Shown: positions 10,170 through 20,755 of the stretch, in pieces
Layout of the letters: every line of letters starts with the position of its first letter
How positions within the stretch are numbered: the stretch's first letter is position 1
Translations under genes and position numbers: made by a program
Source of the DNA: Myrica gale
Taxonomy: Eukaryota > Streptophyta > Magnoliopsida > Fagales > Myricaceae
Assembly (NCBI GenBank): GCA_963930655.1
Contig: OZ005617.1
Span: 23,256,568-23,320,567, forward strand
DNA: 64,000 nt
Direction: 5' to 3'
Notes under the pieces: model-generated
Told to the model about the DNA's origin: nothing
Databases searched by the model: none
The model's input: only the letters and a program-made list of their open reading frames with translations

Positions 10170-13100
10170 AAATGTCCGAGTACTGGTACTGAAAGTAACT
10201 TTGTTGGAGAACTCCTGGGTTCTGCTCCCTGGTGGTAATAAATCATCTAGCTAATACAGTGGAGAAACGGCAATGGCCCTGCATAAATAAACTGAACCCC
10301 TGATAGTAAGCTTTTAATTGCTCTTCAGGTGATTTTTTTATTTTTATTTTTTTATCTTTTGTGTTAATAATCTGGTGGAAAGCTGCACTGGGCACAACTG
10401 CAATGCAAAATTGGTCTTATAAATTATTCTGGCATCCTATTTGATCTGATTGGAGGATTGAGCAGACGGCCAAAACAATGAATATCTGGTCCTAACTGGT
10501 TGCTCTCTCACAATTGGTTCAGCTCTTTATTGTTTGAAGAAATTCTTCTTGGAAATGAGCACGACTTATAATGTGTATCTCCATTTATCTTCATTTTAAG
10601 TTGGCCAAACCGCATAATGTTGTTGTAATAAATGCGCAGCTAAGCCTGATCCAAAGCTCAAATGGCAAAGGGACTCGAGTTGTAAAGAAATGTATGTGAA
10701 GAGATCTAACTTCCCCCGTGAGTTTGCATTTGGAGTCGCCACTGCTGCTGTGCGGTCCATATATGCTTGTGCTTGTGATGATATTGACCCAAAATCCTGC
10801 AAGATTATCAATAGAAGTATGTTTGCAAATATAGATCCATGCGGTTGTGATATAGTATCTGGTGCAGATAGAAGGATCAGCCAAAGAAGGAGGCAAAGAA
10901 CCCAGAGTTTGGGATGAGTTTGTTGAAAAATTCCCAGGTCAGACAACCTTGATTGTCCTTTCTTCATCATTACTACTAGCTTCTGCATTTCTTCTTATAA
11001 TGGAGCGTATAAATTCTAGCAAAGCCTCGCCAACTTTCAATGATTTTCTTTTACGTTCATGAAAAATAAATGGCAGTGCAGATATGTTCACAGCAATCGA
11101 TTCATATAATCGATACAAGGTTGAGTAAAGAGTTCTCTCAAACGAAAATAATATGTAGTGTCCTATTACAAAAAATGAAATCAATTAGCATATCTTAATA
11201 CCGAATGATGATGCATTATAGGAAGATGTGAAGCTTCTGAAGAACCTTGGAGTGAACTTTTACAGATTTTCCATCCCTTGGACCAGAATTCTGCCTGGTA
11301 AGTTCTTATCGATCTTTGTTCTGCCCTGCGGAAGAATTATTACTTTGTTCTTTTGAAAGAGGTAATGCTTGTCCTGAGAACCTTTTCATTGGTGGGTTGA
11401 GCTGTATGATTGTATCTGTGGAAACGTGATGTAAACATTTAACATGCACAGTCTCGGGGCAACCTGGAAGTTTGTCCTGTATAAAGTCAGTTTCTCATGC
11501 TGCTTCACAAAGTCTACCCGTTGACAACGTAATCTGTTACTTTTCTATCCAAGGTCCAGGGGACAAATATCTCCATCAAACACATAAATTTCCCCTTCTG
11601 AGGGAAAGAAGGCTGTAGGCAAGAGGGCTAACAATTTGTCAGACCCTTTTTCAAAATGTGGTGTTAAGTTAAATACCACTCCAACCAGACATTTGTTTAA
11701 TCACTCTAAAACTTTCATGTAGATGGATCCTTGAGTGGTGGAGTAAACCAAGAGGGGATTGATCACTACAGCAATCTGATTGATGAACTAATAAGCAATG
11801 GTAAGAAGCTGTCAGTATCCAAATCAGAGTATTTTACTCTGCAAAAGTCTTGATACCTACGTTCCCCTTGTCTTTTGTGTTCTAATGTAGGCATTACACC
11901 TTTTGTGACTCTATTTCACTTCGATTCGCCACAAGCCTTCAAGACAAGTACGGAGGCTTCTTGAACCACATGATTGTGTAAGCAACTTCTGTCCTAGGAG
12001 ACAAATTTTGGGTTAAATTGTACTAGATTGGATTATTGACTGTCAATCTGACTTTCTCCTTAATTATTCTTCCTTTTGTATCTTTTTAATTTTCAGCAAG
12101 GACTTCAAGGACTATTGTGAAATTTGCTTCAAATCATTTGGAGATAGGGTTAAAAATTGGATCACAATCAATGAGCCAAATGTTATCTCTGTATACGGGT
12201 ATGAATTTGGGGTTGCTCCACCAGGCAGGTGTTCTATTTCGGGGCCAGCAGGTGGATGTCCAGCTGGTAATTCATCCACAGAACCATACATCATATCCCA
12301 TAACCTTCTCCTTGCCCATGTGACAGCTGTTAGGCTCTACAAAGATAAGTTCAAGGTAAGATAGATTGCTCCATCCTCCAGGATTGAACATTGTGGTAGT
12401 TTGATCTATCAATTTACTCTTTCAGTTCTGGGGCCATTTTTATTATCTACTTTGTTGGCTAATATATTCCAGGCAACACAAGGGGGACAAATTGGAATTA
12501 GTCTGGTAGGACAATATATTGAGCCTTATTCATCATCTCCAGAGGATAAAGCTGCAATGAGAAGGGCTCTTGACTTCAATTTGGGATGGTTTGTAAATCT
12601 ACCATGGGATGCATAATCACTTTCCTCATTATGCATAAGTTTTATTGCGGTGATATATCTCATCCAATTAAGTGCCTGAAATGTTTTCAGCTGTTTCTTA
12701 ACCACTGATTTGACCATTTTAAGTGTTCAAGCAATCAATGAAAGTGGTTGGAAATGGCTGCTACTTGGGAAGGGCTCAGAAATTTAAATAGGTCACCAGT
12801 CCCTTCCCCCCCCCCCCTTCAAAGTAAAGCAGCTTTAGGTCACCAGTCTCTTAGAATAAAACCATTTAAACTTCCATTTTAGAACTTGCAGACTATGATG
12901 TTTTGTGTTTCTTGCAGACTTACCCTCATAACATAAATACCTCGCGATTTTAGATTGTACTACAGCACTGAATTGGCGAAAAGTTAGACTGTGATGTTAG
13001 TAATTTCTTATTAGGTACATGGAGCTATTAGTACATGGTCATTACCCACGCAGCATGAGATATTTGGTGAAGGACAGGCTACCCGCTTTCACTGAAGAAG

Positions 13101-13823
13101 AGAAAAAGTTGGTTAAGGTGTCCTACAATTTCATCGGCGTCAATTATTATACCACAAGATATGCTAAACACCTGCGAGCAGATCCTCATGCACCCCCCCC
13201 CCCCATTATAGTACCGACTCCTTGACAAATCTGACAAGTAAACTCATACAGTACTTTACCACTTGTAAACTTCATAGGTCTCATTATATGAGAAAGACTG
13301 CCACAACTTACTTGTTCTTGTTATTTTGTGATTATTGCAGCTGACAAAGATGGAGTTCCTATTGGTCCTAATGTAAGAAATTATTCTCTTAAACATTGTT
13401 CCAAGCTGTCATGAGAAAGCCAGTACAGTTTAGTATTCGTTTACTTAATTAAGGGAGTAATTGAAATTGGGTTCCATATCTTATACCTATTCCTTATCTT
13501 ACATAATTGTTCTTTGCTTCACAAAAATACCAACATTTCTTGTCGACATGGCAGCCCGGAACTTTCATTTACATCTATCCGAAGGGGCTACAGAAGCTTT
13601 TGCTGTTTATGAAGAGAACGTACAAAAGCCCTAAAATCTACATTACTGAGAATGGTTAGCATTCTTGTTGCATATTTACCCTCTATACATTTTGATATAT
13701 ACACGTTTTTTATGCTAGCAATAACATCTTGTTGAAATTTCTGTATAGGGATTCCTGAGCGAAGCAATGACAGCCTTGGGCTTCAAGAAGCAATAAAGGA
13801 TCCACATCGAATTAGAAATACTG

Positions 13824-14852
13824 TGTACCCAAAACCCGAATGGCGAAGTGCCTTGCCATTAGTATTCTAGAGAGAGAGAGCGTTTGCCCTCTCTCTAGCA
13901 ATTTCATTTCTGCACCTGACCCCTCCTCCTCTTGGCTATCTCCGGCGACGGGAGGAGCAAGCGCTCCTCCCCTCGCTCCCTTTCCTCTCCCTCTCCCCCC
14001 TCTCCTTTGGCCCCTTGGCCTTCCGTTCTCCTTTTCCTTTTTTTCTCTTTTGGCAGCCCCATTTTGCTTTCTCTCTTGCTTAGATCTCGTCGGATTGGAG
14101 GCCTTTTGGTGGCCACGCTCGGCTCGGCAATGCTTCGTCTCTCCCGGCGGTCATCTGTCCACCCTCCCTGAGCTGGTGCGCCGGCGCGTGATGCTCCACG
14201 AGCGCGTGTGGGCGCGCGTGGATCTCACTCTCCCGTGCTAAGCTTGCTGTGTTTGGGCTGTTTGTGGTGTTGTTTTTCCTGTTTTCCTTGGCCTTGGCTC
14301 ATTCCAGGGGCTGTTGGTTGTGTGTTCTGTCTTTGTTTTGTTATGTTTAGTTTTTTCATTCTGTTGGTTTTTGTCGGGAAGGATCTCTTGGCTGTGTTGT
14401 TGCAGTGGCTGGTCAGTAACACTAGATCTCTTTTGGAATGACCGTGTCTTGCTAGATCTATGTTGCAGTGCCGGGTCAGTTTATTGTTCCTCCAGATGTC
14501 TTCCCTTTTGGCTGTGCTGGTGTGGATGGGTCTTCGGGGAAGTGGGAGCACGGTGATTGCTGCATCTTTCCTCTGGTGTTGGGCTCCGCCGGTTGTGGCG
14601 GAGATTGCTTTGGGTTCTTGGACCCCTATTAAACCTATGGGCCTTTTGGCCCACTTGTATGGAGCCTATATGACTAATTGGATTCAGGCCTTTGAGGCCA
14701 TTCGATGTATGGCCCTTCGGGCCCTTAAATTTGCTGTTATGGGCTTTCTGGCCATGTGCCTTGTAACCAGCCTTGCAGGCTTGTCTGTATTCAGCACTCT
14801 TGGTGTAATTTCTCCGGTGGAATGAAAATTTCACGTTTATTTTAAAAAAAAA
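13824..14852 (+). mobile_element. Retroposon inside a GH1 exon
   Basis: A 1,029-bp insertion flanked by a perfect 15-bp target duplication GAATTAGAAATACTG (13809-13823 and 14853-14867). It ends in TTTATTTTAAAAAAAAA, the poly(A) sign of target-primed insertion. The 5' third is CT/GC-rich (GAGAGAGAGAGCG, CTCCGGCGACGGGAGG); the 3' half is T/G-rich. No reverse transcriptase was recognised. It resembles the 3' UTR-like sequence at 63284-63961, so an internally deleted LINE or a LINE-dependent retroposon is likely. Long open frames within it are compositional. Confidence 0.85.
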
Positions 14853-14927
14853 GAATTAGAAATACTGCTCAGCATATGCATGCCAGAAAAGACAATTTTA
14901 GGCCTATTAACAGGGCAAACTGAGTAA

Positions 14928-15125
14928 GGTTGTGTTTGTGTTGTAAAATTTTAGTGTTGTTAAAATTTTAGGTATTGGGTTTAGTGAAAAAGTGAAGAGA
15001 GAAGTAATTTTTTATATTTTTTGTAGTAAATAGTAATGATTTGATGGGGAGAGAGAGATTATATTGTAATATTTAATTGTGTTAAAATTTTAGAGAGGGT
15101 AAAATTTTGGTACACAAACGCACCC
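14928..15125. mobile_element. Tourist-like MITE
   Basis: A 198-bp element with terminal inverted repeats (GGTTGTGTTTGTGTTGTAAA at the left; right end, reverse complemented, GGGTGCGTTTGTGTACCAAA) and flanking TAA trinucleotides at 14925-14927 and 15126-15128. A 3-bp TAA duplication and these ends fit the PIF/Harbinger-derived Tourist class. It lies in the last intron of GH1 pseudogene A. A diverged relative is at 61685-61849. Confidence 0.8.
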
Positions 15126-15436
15126 TAAGTCAGTAAAGGAAAGTTATGCTAACTCGCCTAAACTTCAACACGTATGAAATATCAGTTCCATAGAGGAAAC
15201 ATTTCTTGATTAGGCCTATTAACAGGGCAAACTTCAACTTGACATTTCACATGTTTTGCAGGCAAGGTGTGAAGGTTGAAGGATATTTCTACTGGACTCT
15301 ATTCGATGATTTTGAGTTCGGAGACGGCTACAGCTTAAGGTTCGGGCTTTACTGCATTGATTACAAAGACAATTTTAGGCGCATTCCGAAACAGTGCTAA
15401 GTGGCTCCGTCGTTTCCTCGAAGGCAAATACATCCG

Positions 15437-15508
15437 GAGAACGGATTCCAATCCGTTCTCTCCGACCGTCCGGTCGGACTGGAGGGAGTTCGGATGGAAT
15501 CCGAACTC
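15437..15508. mobile_element. 72-bp triple-hairpin insertion with 10-bp target repeats
   Basis: Bounded exactly by the direct repeat AATACATCCG (15427-15436 and 15509-15518). Inside are three perfect hairpins: 15437-15460 (11-bp stem, GAGAACGGATT, 2-nt loop), 15461-15478 (8-bp stem, TCCGACCG, 2-nt loop), a 7-nt spacer, then 15486-15508 (10-bp stem, GAGTTCGGAT, 3-nt loop). The ends also form terminal inverted repeats, GAGAACGGATTCC against GAGTTCGGATTCC, 11 of 13 matching. A 10-bp target repeat would fit Mutator-type integration, but this is inference. No coding capacity. I recognise no named family. Confidence 0.8.
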
Positions 15509-15518
15509 AATACATCCG

Positions 15519-16886
15519 ACCCAAACGATGTAGGTTAACCCCTGACCGGCCGTCTGCTTAGTTGCTTCCATATAGTTGCCTACAGATCATGTAAGGTACT
15601 GGACGATACATGCATGCGGAAGAAGAGTTCTAGTGCCATTTGTAAATCGCCTAGTAGTGGACAATGGATCGATTCACAGTGAGCATTCTTACATATTTTT
15701 AGAGTGATGTTCTATGGAACAAACAATTTATTTGGACAAAGCAGGGAAACGAGAAACATATTTCCTAAATTCCTATGCAGAATAAGGATTCAAATGGGCC
15801 AGCAACTTCAGCTGAAGCCCGGGCAAGCATTACACCTTTCAGCCCCTTGAGAGATTTGCTCAAGAGTACCAAACTTTCGATAGAATTCTTAATCCGTTTA
15901 ACGATATTTTAATCTTGAATGTGAAAAGCCGCTGTGCTTCTGGGGCCTCATAAATGTTTTGACATCAACAGTGAAGATTACAAGTCCGCCTTTTGACAAA
16001 TTGCAACAGAAAGTAATAAAGGTTTGGTGGTATTTTCTGCGGAATTTGAGGGAACAACACCTTGTTCATTCCATTGCGCACGAAAATCCTCAACGTTATG
16101 GGAAAGGCTCCCTGCAATTATGGCACAACTAATTCTCCTTGGTGGCAGATTGACCATGTGTAATAGCAATGTACAAAGCTGGCATAGACATGCAAGTGAC
16201 CTAGGCATAATGAAAGCCAGAAAACCCATGTCCATGAACGTACGTCTATCAGTGATCTTTGCAACAATAAAAAAAGGACCAAAAAGTGGGCTTACAGCTT
16301 GCAAAACTTTCTAATTTGGGGAGGTTGTGTGAAATCTACTAATCTAGAAGCAAAAGATCATTCTTTTACAAAAAAAAAACCCTTTCATGCAGGCTTTTTT
16401 AAGTGCTTAAAAATCTGAAAACTCGCAATTAGGATAAGATATAAATCACTGCATAAATGTCCCCTTCACACAACAACAAGAGAAGAAAAATGATTAATCA
16501 CTGCATAAATGTCCTAAGGATATATGACGAGCCTATATGAGTGTCTTTAGACTTTTTACTCTTTATAAATTGTGGCCCCTTCACACAACAACTCATACCT
16601 GATACCAAGAAAGGTACATTTGCTTCTGCTCTCTTTTGCTGTCCTGTTCTCTAAGCCATGGCTCTTCTTGATCATTTTCTTCTCACAAGTTCTTGGTGTT
16701 CTGAGTCCCTTCACTTTAGGGGGCAGAGCAACGTTCATGTGTGGTGGCACATGAGAGCACCTTCTTTCAAGGGCTCTCATCATGTCACTGTTAAGTGCTT
16801 GAAGGGAGAGATCAAGCTTCCTAGTCTGCTGAAGGACAAACATGATGGCCATTCCAAGCCTTCTACCATTTCAGGACCCCATGTAG
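15519..16886. other. Region between the two GH1 pseudogenes
   Basis: Mostly featureless. At 16572-16754 an open frame contains a hydrophobic run (HLLLLSFAVLFS followed by WLFLIIFFSQVLGVLS) that could be a decayed signal peptide or leader of the next GH1 copy, but no splice chain to its first GH1 exon could be built. The overlapping open frames around 15978-16314 on both strands have no recognisable domain. Confidence 0.35.
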
Positions 16887-18402
16887 TTAAAAAAAAAAAG
16901 ACTCTTCCGTCCTGATTTCATGTTTGGAGCCTCCACTTCTGCACTTCAGGTCTCTCTCCCTTCATATGCGTACATGCAGCACCCATCCACGAGCACAAAC
17001 ACACGTACACACTAATGTCCATGTATAATAGCTTTCGTCTCTTTATGGGTATGAACCGTATCAGTATGGTCGGCTTTGGTGCAGACTGAAGGAGCAGGTG
17101 ATGAAGGAGGTAGAGGGCCCAGCACTTGGGATCGGTTTATACAAGATGGAGTTGGAGATAGGGACATCGCTGTGGATTCATATAACCGATACAAAGTATG
17201 TATGCTTGAGCCACTGAATATTTGTTACAACTAGCAACAGTATTTAAATAAATCGAAGGAAAATATTCTGAACCAAACGAAAAGTGCTTATTTGATAAAT
17301 ATTGTCCCCCACTGCAATATGGAAAATACATGGACCCTTCAGTTATCTTGCGAACAATATCCAGGGTAGCTACCTTAGTGATTCGTAAGTATGACAAATT
17401 GCTCAAAGCATAAGTTCCTTTTTCTTTCTCATTAATCTGGTTTCTTTTTTTCCCCACCATTATTCGGCATGTCTAATGGGATTCGAAGCTCTTTGATGAC
17501 CATACCACCAATCTAGCTGGGTATAATTAAGCCATATCGTATGCACTGCATTAAGTACGATTTTCGAAACTAAGAGATGAATTAACTAAAGACGGCTATT
17601 CTCTTTTACAGGAAGGTGTACAGCTGCTGAAGAACATGGGCGTGGATGACTACAGGTTCTCCATTGTTTGGCCCAGGATACTGCCTAGTAATGTTCTGTA
17701 TGCTCTGTCTGGTTTCTAGGAGCCCCTGTTCCGATCTTATAATGGACTCAAAGCTTCTAAATTATATATTAGTTTGTATTTAATTCTTTTTGGGACCTCA
17801 AGCCAAGAAAGAGTATGATGGTTTCTTGAATAGCAGGATTGTGTATGCACCGCCCTTTCTTATATTACATACTCCAAATTTATTTAGAAACTTACTTAAT
17901 CCATTGAAATTGAACTACTTCATTGCTTTGTATACAATGTAGTGATGATTTCAAAAGCTATGCAGACCTATGTTTTCAAACCTTTGGAGATCGGGTTGAA
18001 CATTGGACAACAATCAATGAGCCAGAGGTTTTTGTTCAGTATGGCTATAAAATGGGAAGTTCAAATCCAAACCCTAAACCTACTACAGAGCCCTATCTTG
18101 CTACTCACCACATCATACCAGCCCATGCTGCTTCTGCCAAGCTATACAAGGAGGTGTATCAGGTAGTTCCTGAGCTCAAAGTTACTCGTCGCATGGTTCT
18201 TTTTCATTATGTTACAAATTACTTTTACAGGCTACACAAGGTGGTGAAATTGGAATTTCACTCGTATGCCAATGGTTTGAACCACACTCACAGCATCACC
18301 GTGATAAAGACGCTGTAGAGAGAGCTGTGGACTTCTTGCTGGGATGGTAAGTTAACCTCTATTACATGGACTTGTAACTGGTAGTTCTTGATACTTGTCT
18401 CT

Positions 18403-19184
18403 TAGGGCTGTTCACCGGTACCGGTAACCGCTCCCCGCTTAGTAGCGGGGGCGGTGCCGGTGGCCATTTTCACCAAAAACCGGTGAAAATGGCGGTGGCG
18501 GTGAAACTGCCCACCGCTGGGCGGTTCACCGCCAGAACTGTTTTAATTTTTTTTTTTCATTTATTTTATACAAAATGACGATGTTTCTCTTTAAAGAGAA
18601 ACGTCGTCGTTTTGAGGGGCCCCGAAACCCTAAAAGTTTTGAGGCCCCTCTCCCTTCCCATTTTCGAAGAAGCAGACGGCAGCGGGCAGCCCCCTCCCCC
18701 CGCGTTTCACCCTGGCCTCTAGCCGCCTGCTCCTCCCAGACCCGCTCCAAGACGCTTCAGCCTCCCTTCAGCCACCGTGGCTCCGCCGTCCTCTCCGCAG
18801 CTCTCCTTCAGCCGCACCACCATCTGAAGCAACTTCATCTCTCTCTCTGTCTCTCTCTCTCTATAGTTTTGTTGCGATTTGGAATGGTTGCGATTTTTTT
18901 TGGGTTTGTGGATTTGGTTGAGATTTGTGATGATTTGGTTGTGATGGTTGCGATTTGGGTTGAGATTTGTGAATTTTTTGTGATTAGATTTTTTTTTGTG
19001 ATTTTTGCGATCTGTGTGTAGGTGGCGGTAACCGCTACCGCCACCGTCGAACCGCCACCGTTAGGGGCCGGTTTCGTCCCTTAACGGTGGCGGGGGCGGT
19101 GTCCATTTTTGGACAACCGTCCATAGCGGTGGCGGTGGCGGTGGAGGGCATAACCGCCACCGTCACCGCCGATGCACAGCCCTA
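18403..19184. mobile_element. Non-autonomous hAT-like element, 782 bp
   Basis: Ends are TAGGGCTGTTCACCGG and, reverse complemented, TAGGGCTGTGCATCGG. They are flanked by 8-bp duplications TTGTCTCT (18395-18402) and ATGTCTCT (19185-19192), 7 of 8 matching. Both subterminal regions are packed with GGTGGCGGT-type motifs in both orientations, as in hAT subterminal transposase-binding arrays. The interior has no transposase; it holds a GC-rich block with CT repeats and a T/G-rich block. It sits in a GH1 pseudogene B intron, near the acceptor of the exon at 19250. Confidence 0.85.
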
Positions 19185-19666
19185 ATGTCTCTTCCGCACT
19201 GTACCTGAAAGTAGATCCTACTCGAGGAGGTTCATGTTCTGCTAAACAGGATCCATTAATTTTTGGAGATTATCCATTTGTGATGAAGGCTTTGGTTAGA
19301 AATGGGCTTCCAAAATTCTCTGAAGAAAAAAAAAATAGTTAAAGGTGCCTATGATTTTATTGGTGTCAATTACTATACTTCACGTTACACAAGCATGCTT
19401 CCAATTGATGCTGATGACTCGCATCACCTCCATGATCAGTACCAATATGTTGATCTCAAAGTTAAATACTCCACATTAATGTCAATTGTAGATTATTATA
19501 GGCTGTTCATAAACTTAGTATATGCAGGCACATGTAACAATCTGAAGTTTTAAGGTACCTCTTTTGTTCTTGTTACAGTGGACAGAAATGGAAGACCAAT
19601 TGGAAAGCTGGTAAGAACGTAACAGTTGCATGGCTAACTAGTATCCTCCAAACCCGGTTATGATTG

Positions 19667-19784
19667 ATTCCTTTTTTATGCGAAAAGTGAACAGTTTCAT
19701 GCATTTATAAAGTTATGAGTAAAATTCCTTTTTTATGCGAAAAGTGAACAGTTTCATGCATTTATAAAGTTATGAGTAAAATTC
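19667..19784. repeat. Perfect 57-bp tandem duplication
   Basis: Two identical 57-bp units beginning ATTCCTTTTTTATGCG follow each other without a gap, then a third partial start ATTC. It lies where pseudogene B has lost its nucleophile exon. Identity of the copies means the duplication is recent, or an assembly artefact. Confidence 0.9.
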
Positions 19785-20755
19785 ATGAATTTTATGAAAA
19801 GGCAATTACTATATATGCAGTATATTTCTGTCTTTGATTTTCCATTTTGTACCATGGAATTGGTGTTTCATTTTCAAATCAAGCTTTTTCAGGTTGCTGA
19901 ATTAAGGTTGTTATTGGGACAGGGGTTCCTTCAAAAAGGGATGACTCCACACCACTGGAGAAAGGGCTGGAAGATGATTACAGAATTGAGCACATTCATG
20001 GACATCTTTATGCTGTTAGAGAAGCCAGGAAGTAAGCAACAATTAAACATTGCCTAAAGAATCATTGCACACTTTTGTAAATGTTCTAATCAAAGAACAA
20101 CCTTACATAGATTTGGTTATACTGATGGTTTTATGGCCTAGTGAAAATAAAATCATGCTGCAAATGCTCGCATGTAAATCACTTCGCATTCTGAGGTGGT
20201 GCAGGAAGGGAGCTAATGTGAAGGAATTTTTCATATGGTCATTGATGGACAACATGGAAATGGGATCAGGTACAAAGTTCGATTCGGGCTGAACTATGTG
20301 GATTACCTGGACAACCTCAAACGTCACCCTAGGAAGTTGGCAAAATGGCTCCGTTCTTTCTTGAAGGAATAAAGAGATCACTGAACGATTTTGAAAGGGC
20401 TCGATTGTGATCTAAGTGATGTGACTATGTGCTATCTTTTTTTCTTGTTGGGTTTAGTTGTTGTGTTTTGCATGGTTCATTGAGGATGGATGGATAGTAT
20501 GTAACAATAATTGTTGAGGATAGGTCATCCTCTCTTTGGTTAACAGTCAATTCTCTACATCTCGTTAATTTTTCAGTTCTGACATCTTCATGTTTAGATG
20601 ATGTATACATGATTTTCATAGACGAAAGACAAAATTACAGATCTGTGTCAAATGATTTACAAATGGAACATATTCATTGAGATTAGTCCAAAGACAAGAA
20701 ATGAACGGAAGAGAAATGAAAGGAAAAGAAGAAACAAATATGCTCATGAGCTGCC

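Larger units (their letters stand above)
9589..15436 (+). pseudogene. GH1 beta-glucosidase pseudogene A
   Basis: Family 1 glycoside hydrolase of the plant BGLU type; these retaining enzymes cleave beta-glucosides and are usually secreted or vacuolar. Readable exons: 9589-9682 (signal peptide with SIAIFAVVFHACLSA), 10640-10755 (NFPREFAFGVATAA), 10868-10937, 11082-11119, 11222-11297 ([12 protein letters not shown]), 11723-11800, 11891-11977, 12097-12355, 12473-12588, 13015-13237, 13341-13372, 13555-13654, 13742-13823 plus the interrupted remainder, and 15262 onward. The acid/base motif TINEP (from 12164) and the nucleophile motif ITENG (13642-13654) both survive. The frame is broken at the end of exon 2 (a CAG codon has lost a base, about 10754), in exon 7 (about 11936, giving a stop soon after), in a 12-C run (13193-13204) and near 15391. 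A 1,029-bp retroposon splits exon 13. A 72-bp hairpin element interrupts the C-terminus. Several independent lesions make a pseudogene much more likely than sequencing error. Confidence 0.88.
16890..20372 (+). pseudogene. GH1 beta-glucosidase pseudogene B
   Basis: Tandem relative of pseudogene A. Readable pieces: about 16890-16949 (RPDFMFGASTSALQ), 17085-17195 ([17 protein letters not shown]...SYNRYK), 17612-17687 (MGVDDYRFSIVWPRILP), about 17793-17842 (a shrunken WDL...QA..EYDGFLN), 17943-18162 (GDRVEHWTTINEPE, acid/base Glu present), 18231-18346, 19250-19458, 19579-19610, 19923-20031 and 20205-20372. Damage: no signal-peptide exon or ATG is clear and an in-frame TAG precedes the first piece. 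The exon for the NQEGIDHYxNLIDEL segment is missing. The disulfide-loop part after YGYKMG is shortened. A 10-A run (19326-19335) adds a base. The exon carrying the ITENG nucleophile is absent between 19611 and 19922. A base is lost near 20270, before GLNYVDY. An encoded enzyme would be inactive. Same-strand placement and shared introns indicate tandem duplication with A. Confidence 0.88.

Noticed and set aside
13840-14556. Several overlapping open frames of 70-133 codons on both strands
   Set aside because: They lie wholly inside the retroposon at 13824-14852, conflict with each other and reflect its skewed GC/CT composition; no domain is visible.
15978-16314. Overlapping frames of about 100 codons on both strands
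   Set aside because: Neither shows a recognisable motif, codon bias or splice context; coding cannot be claimed.
18575-19021. 148-codon frame on the plus strand
   Set aside because: Lies within the hAT-like element; T/G-rich low complexity gives Val/Phe/Ile strings, not a transposase.
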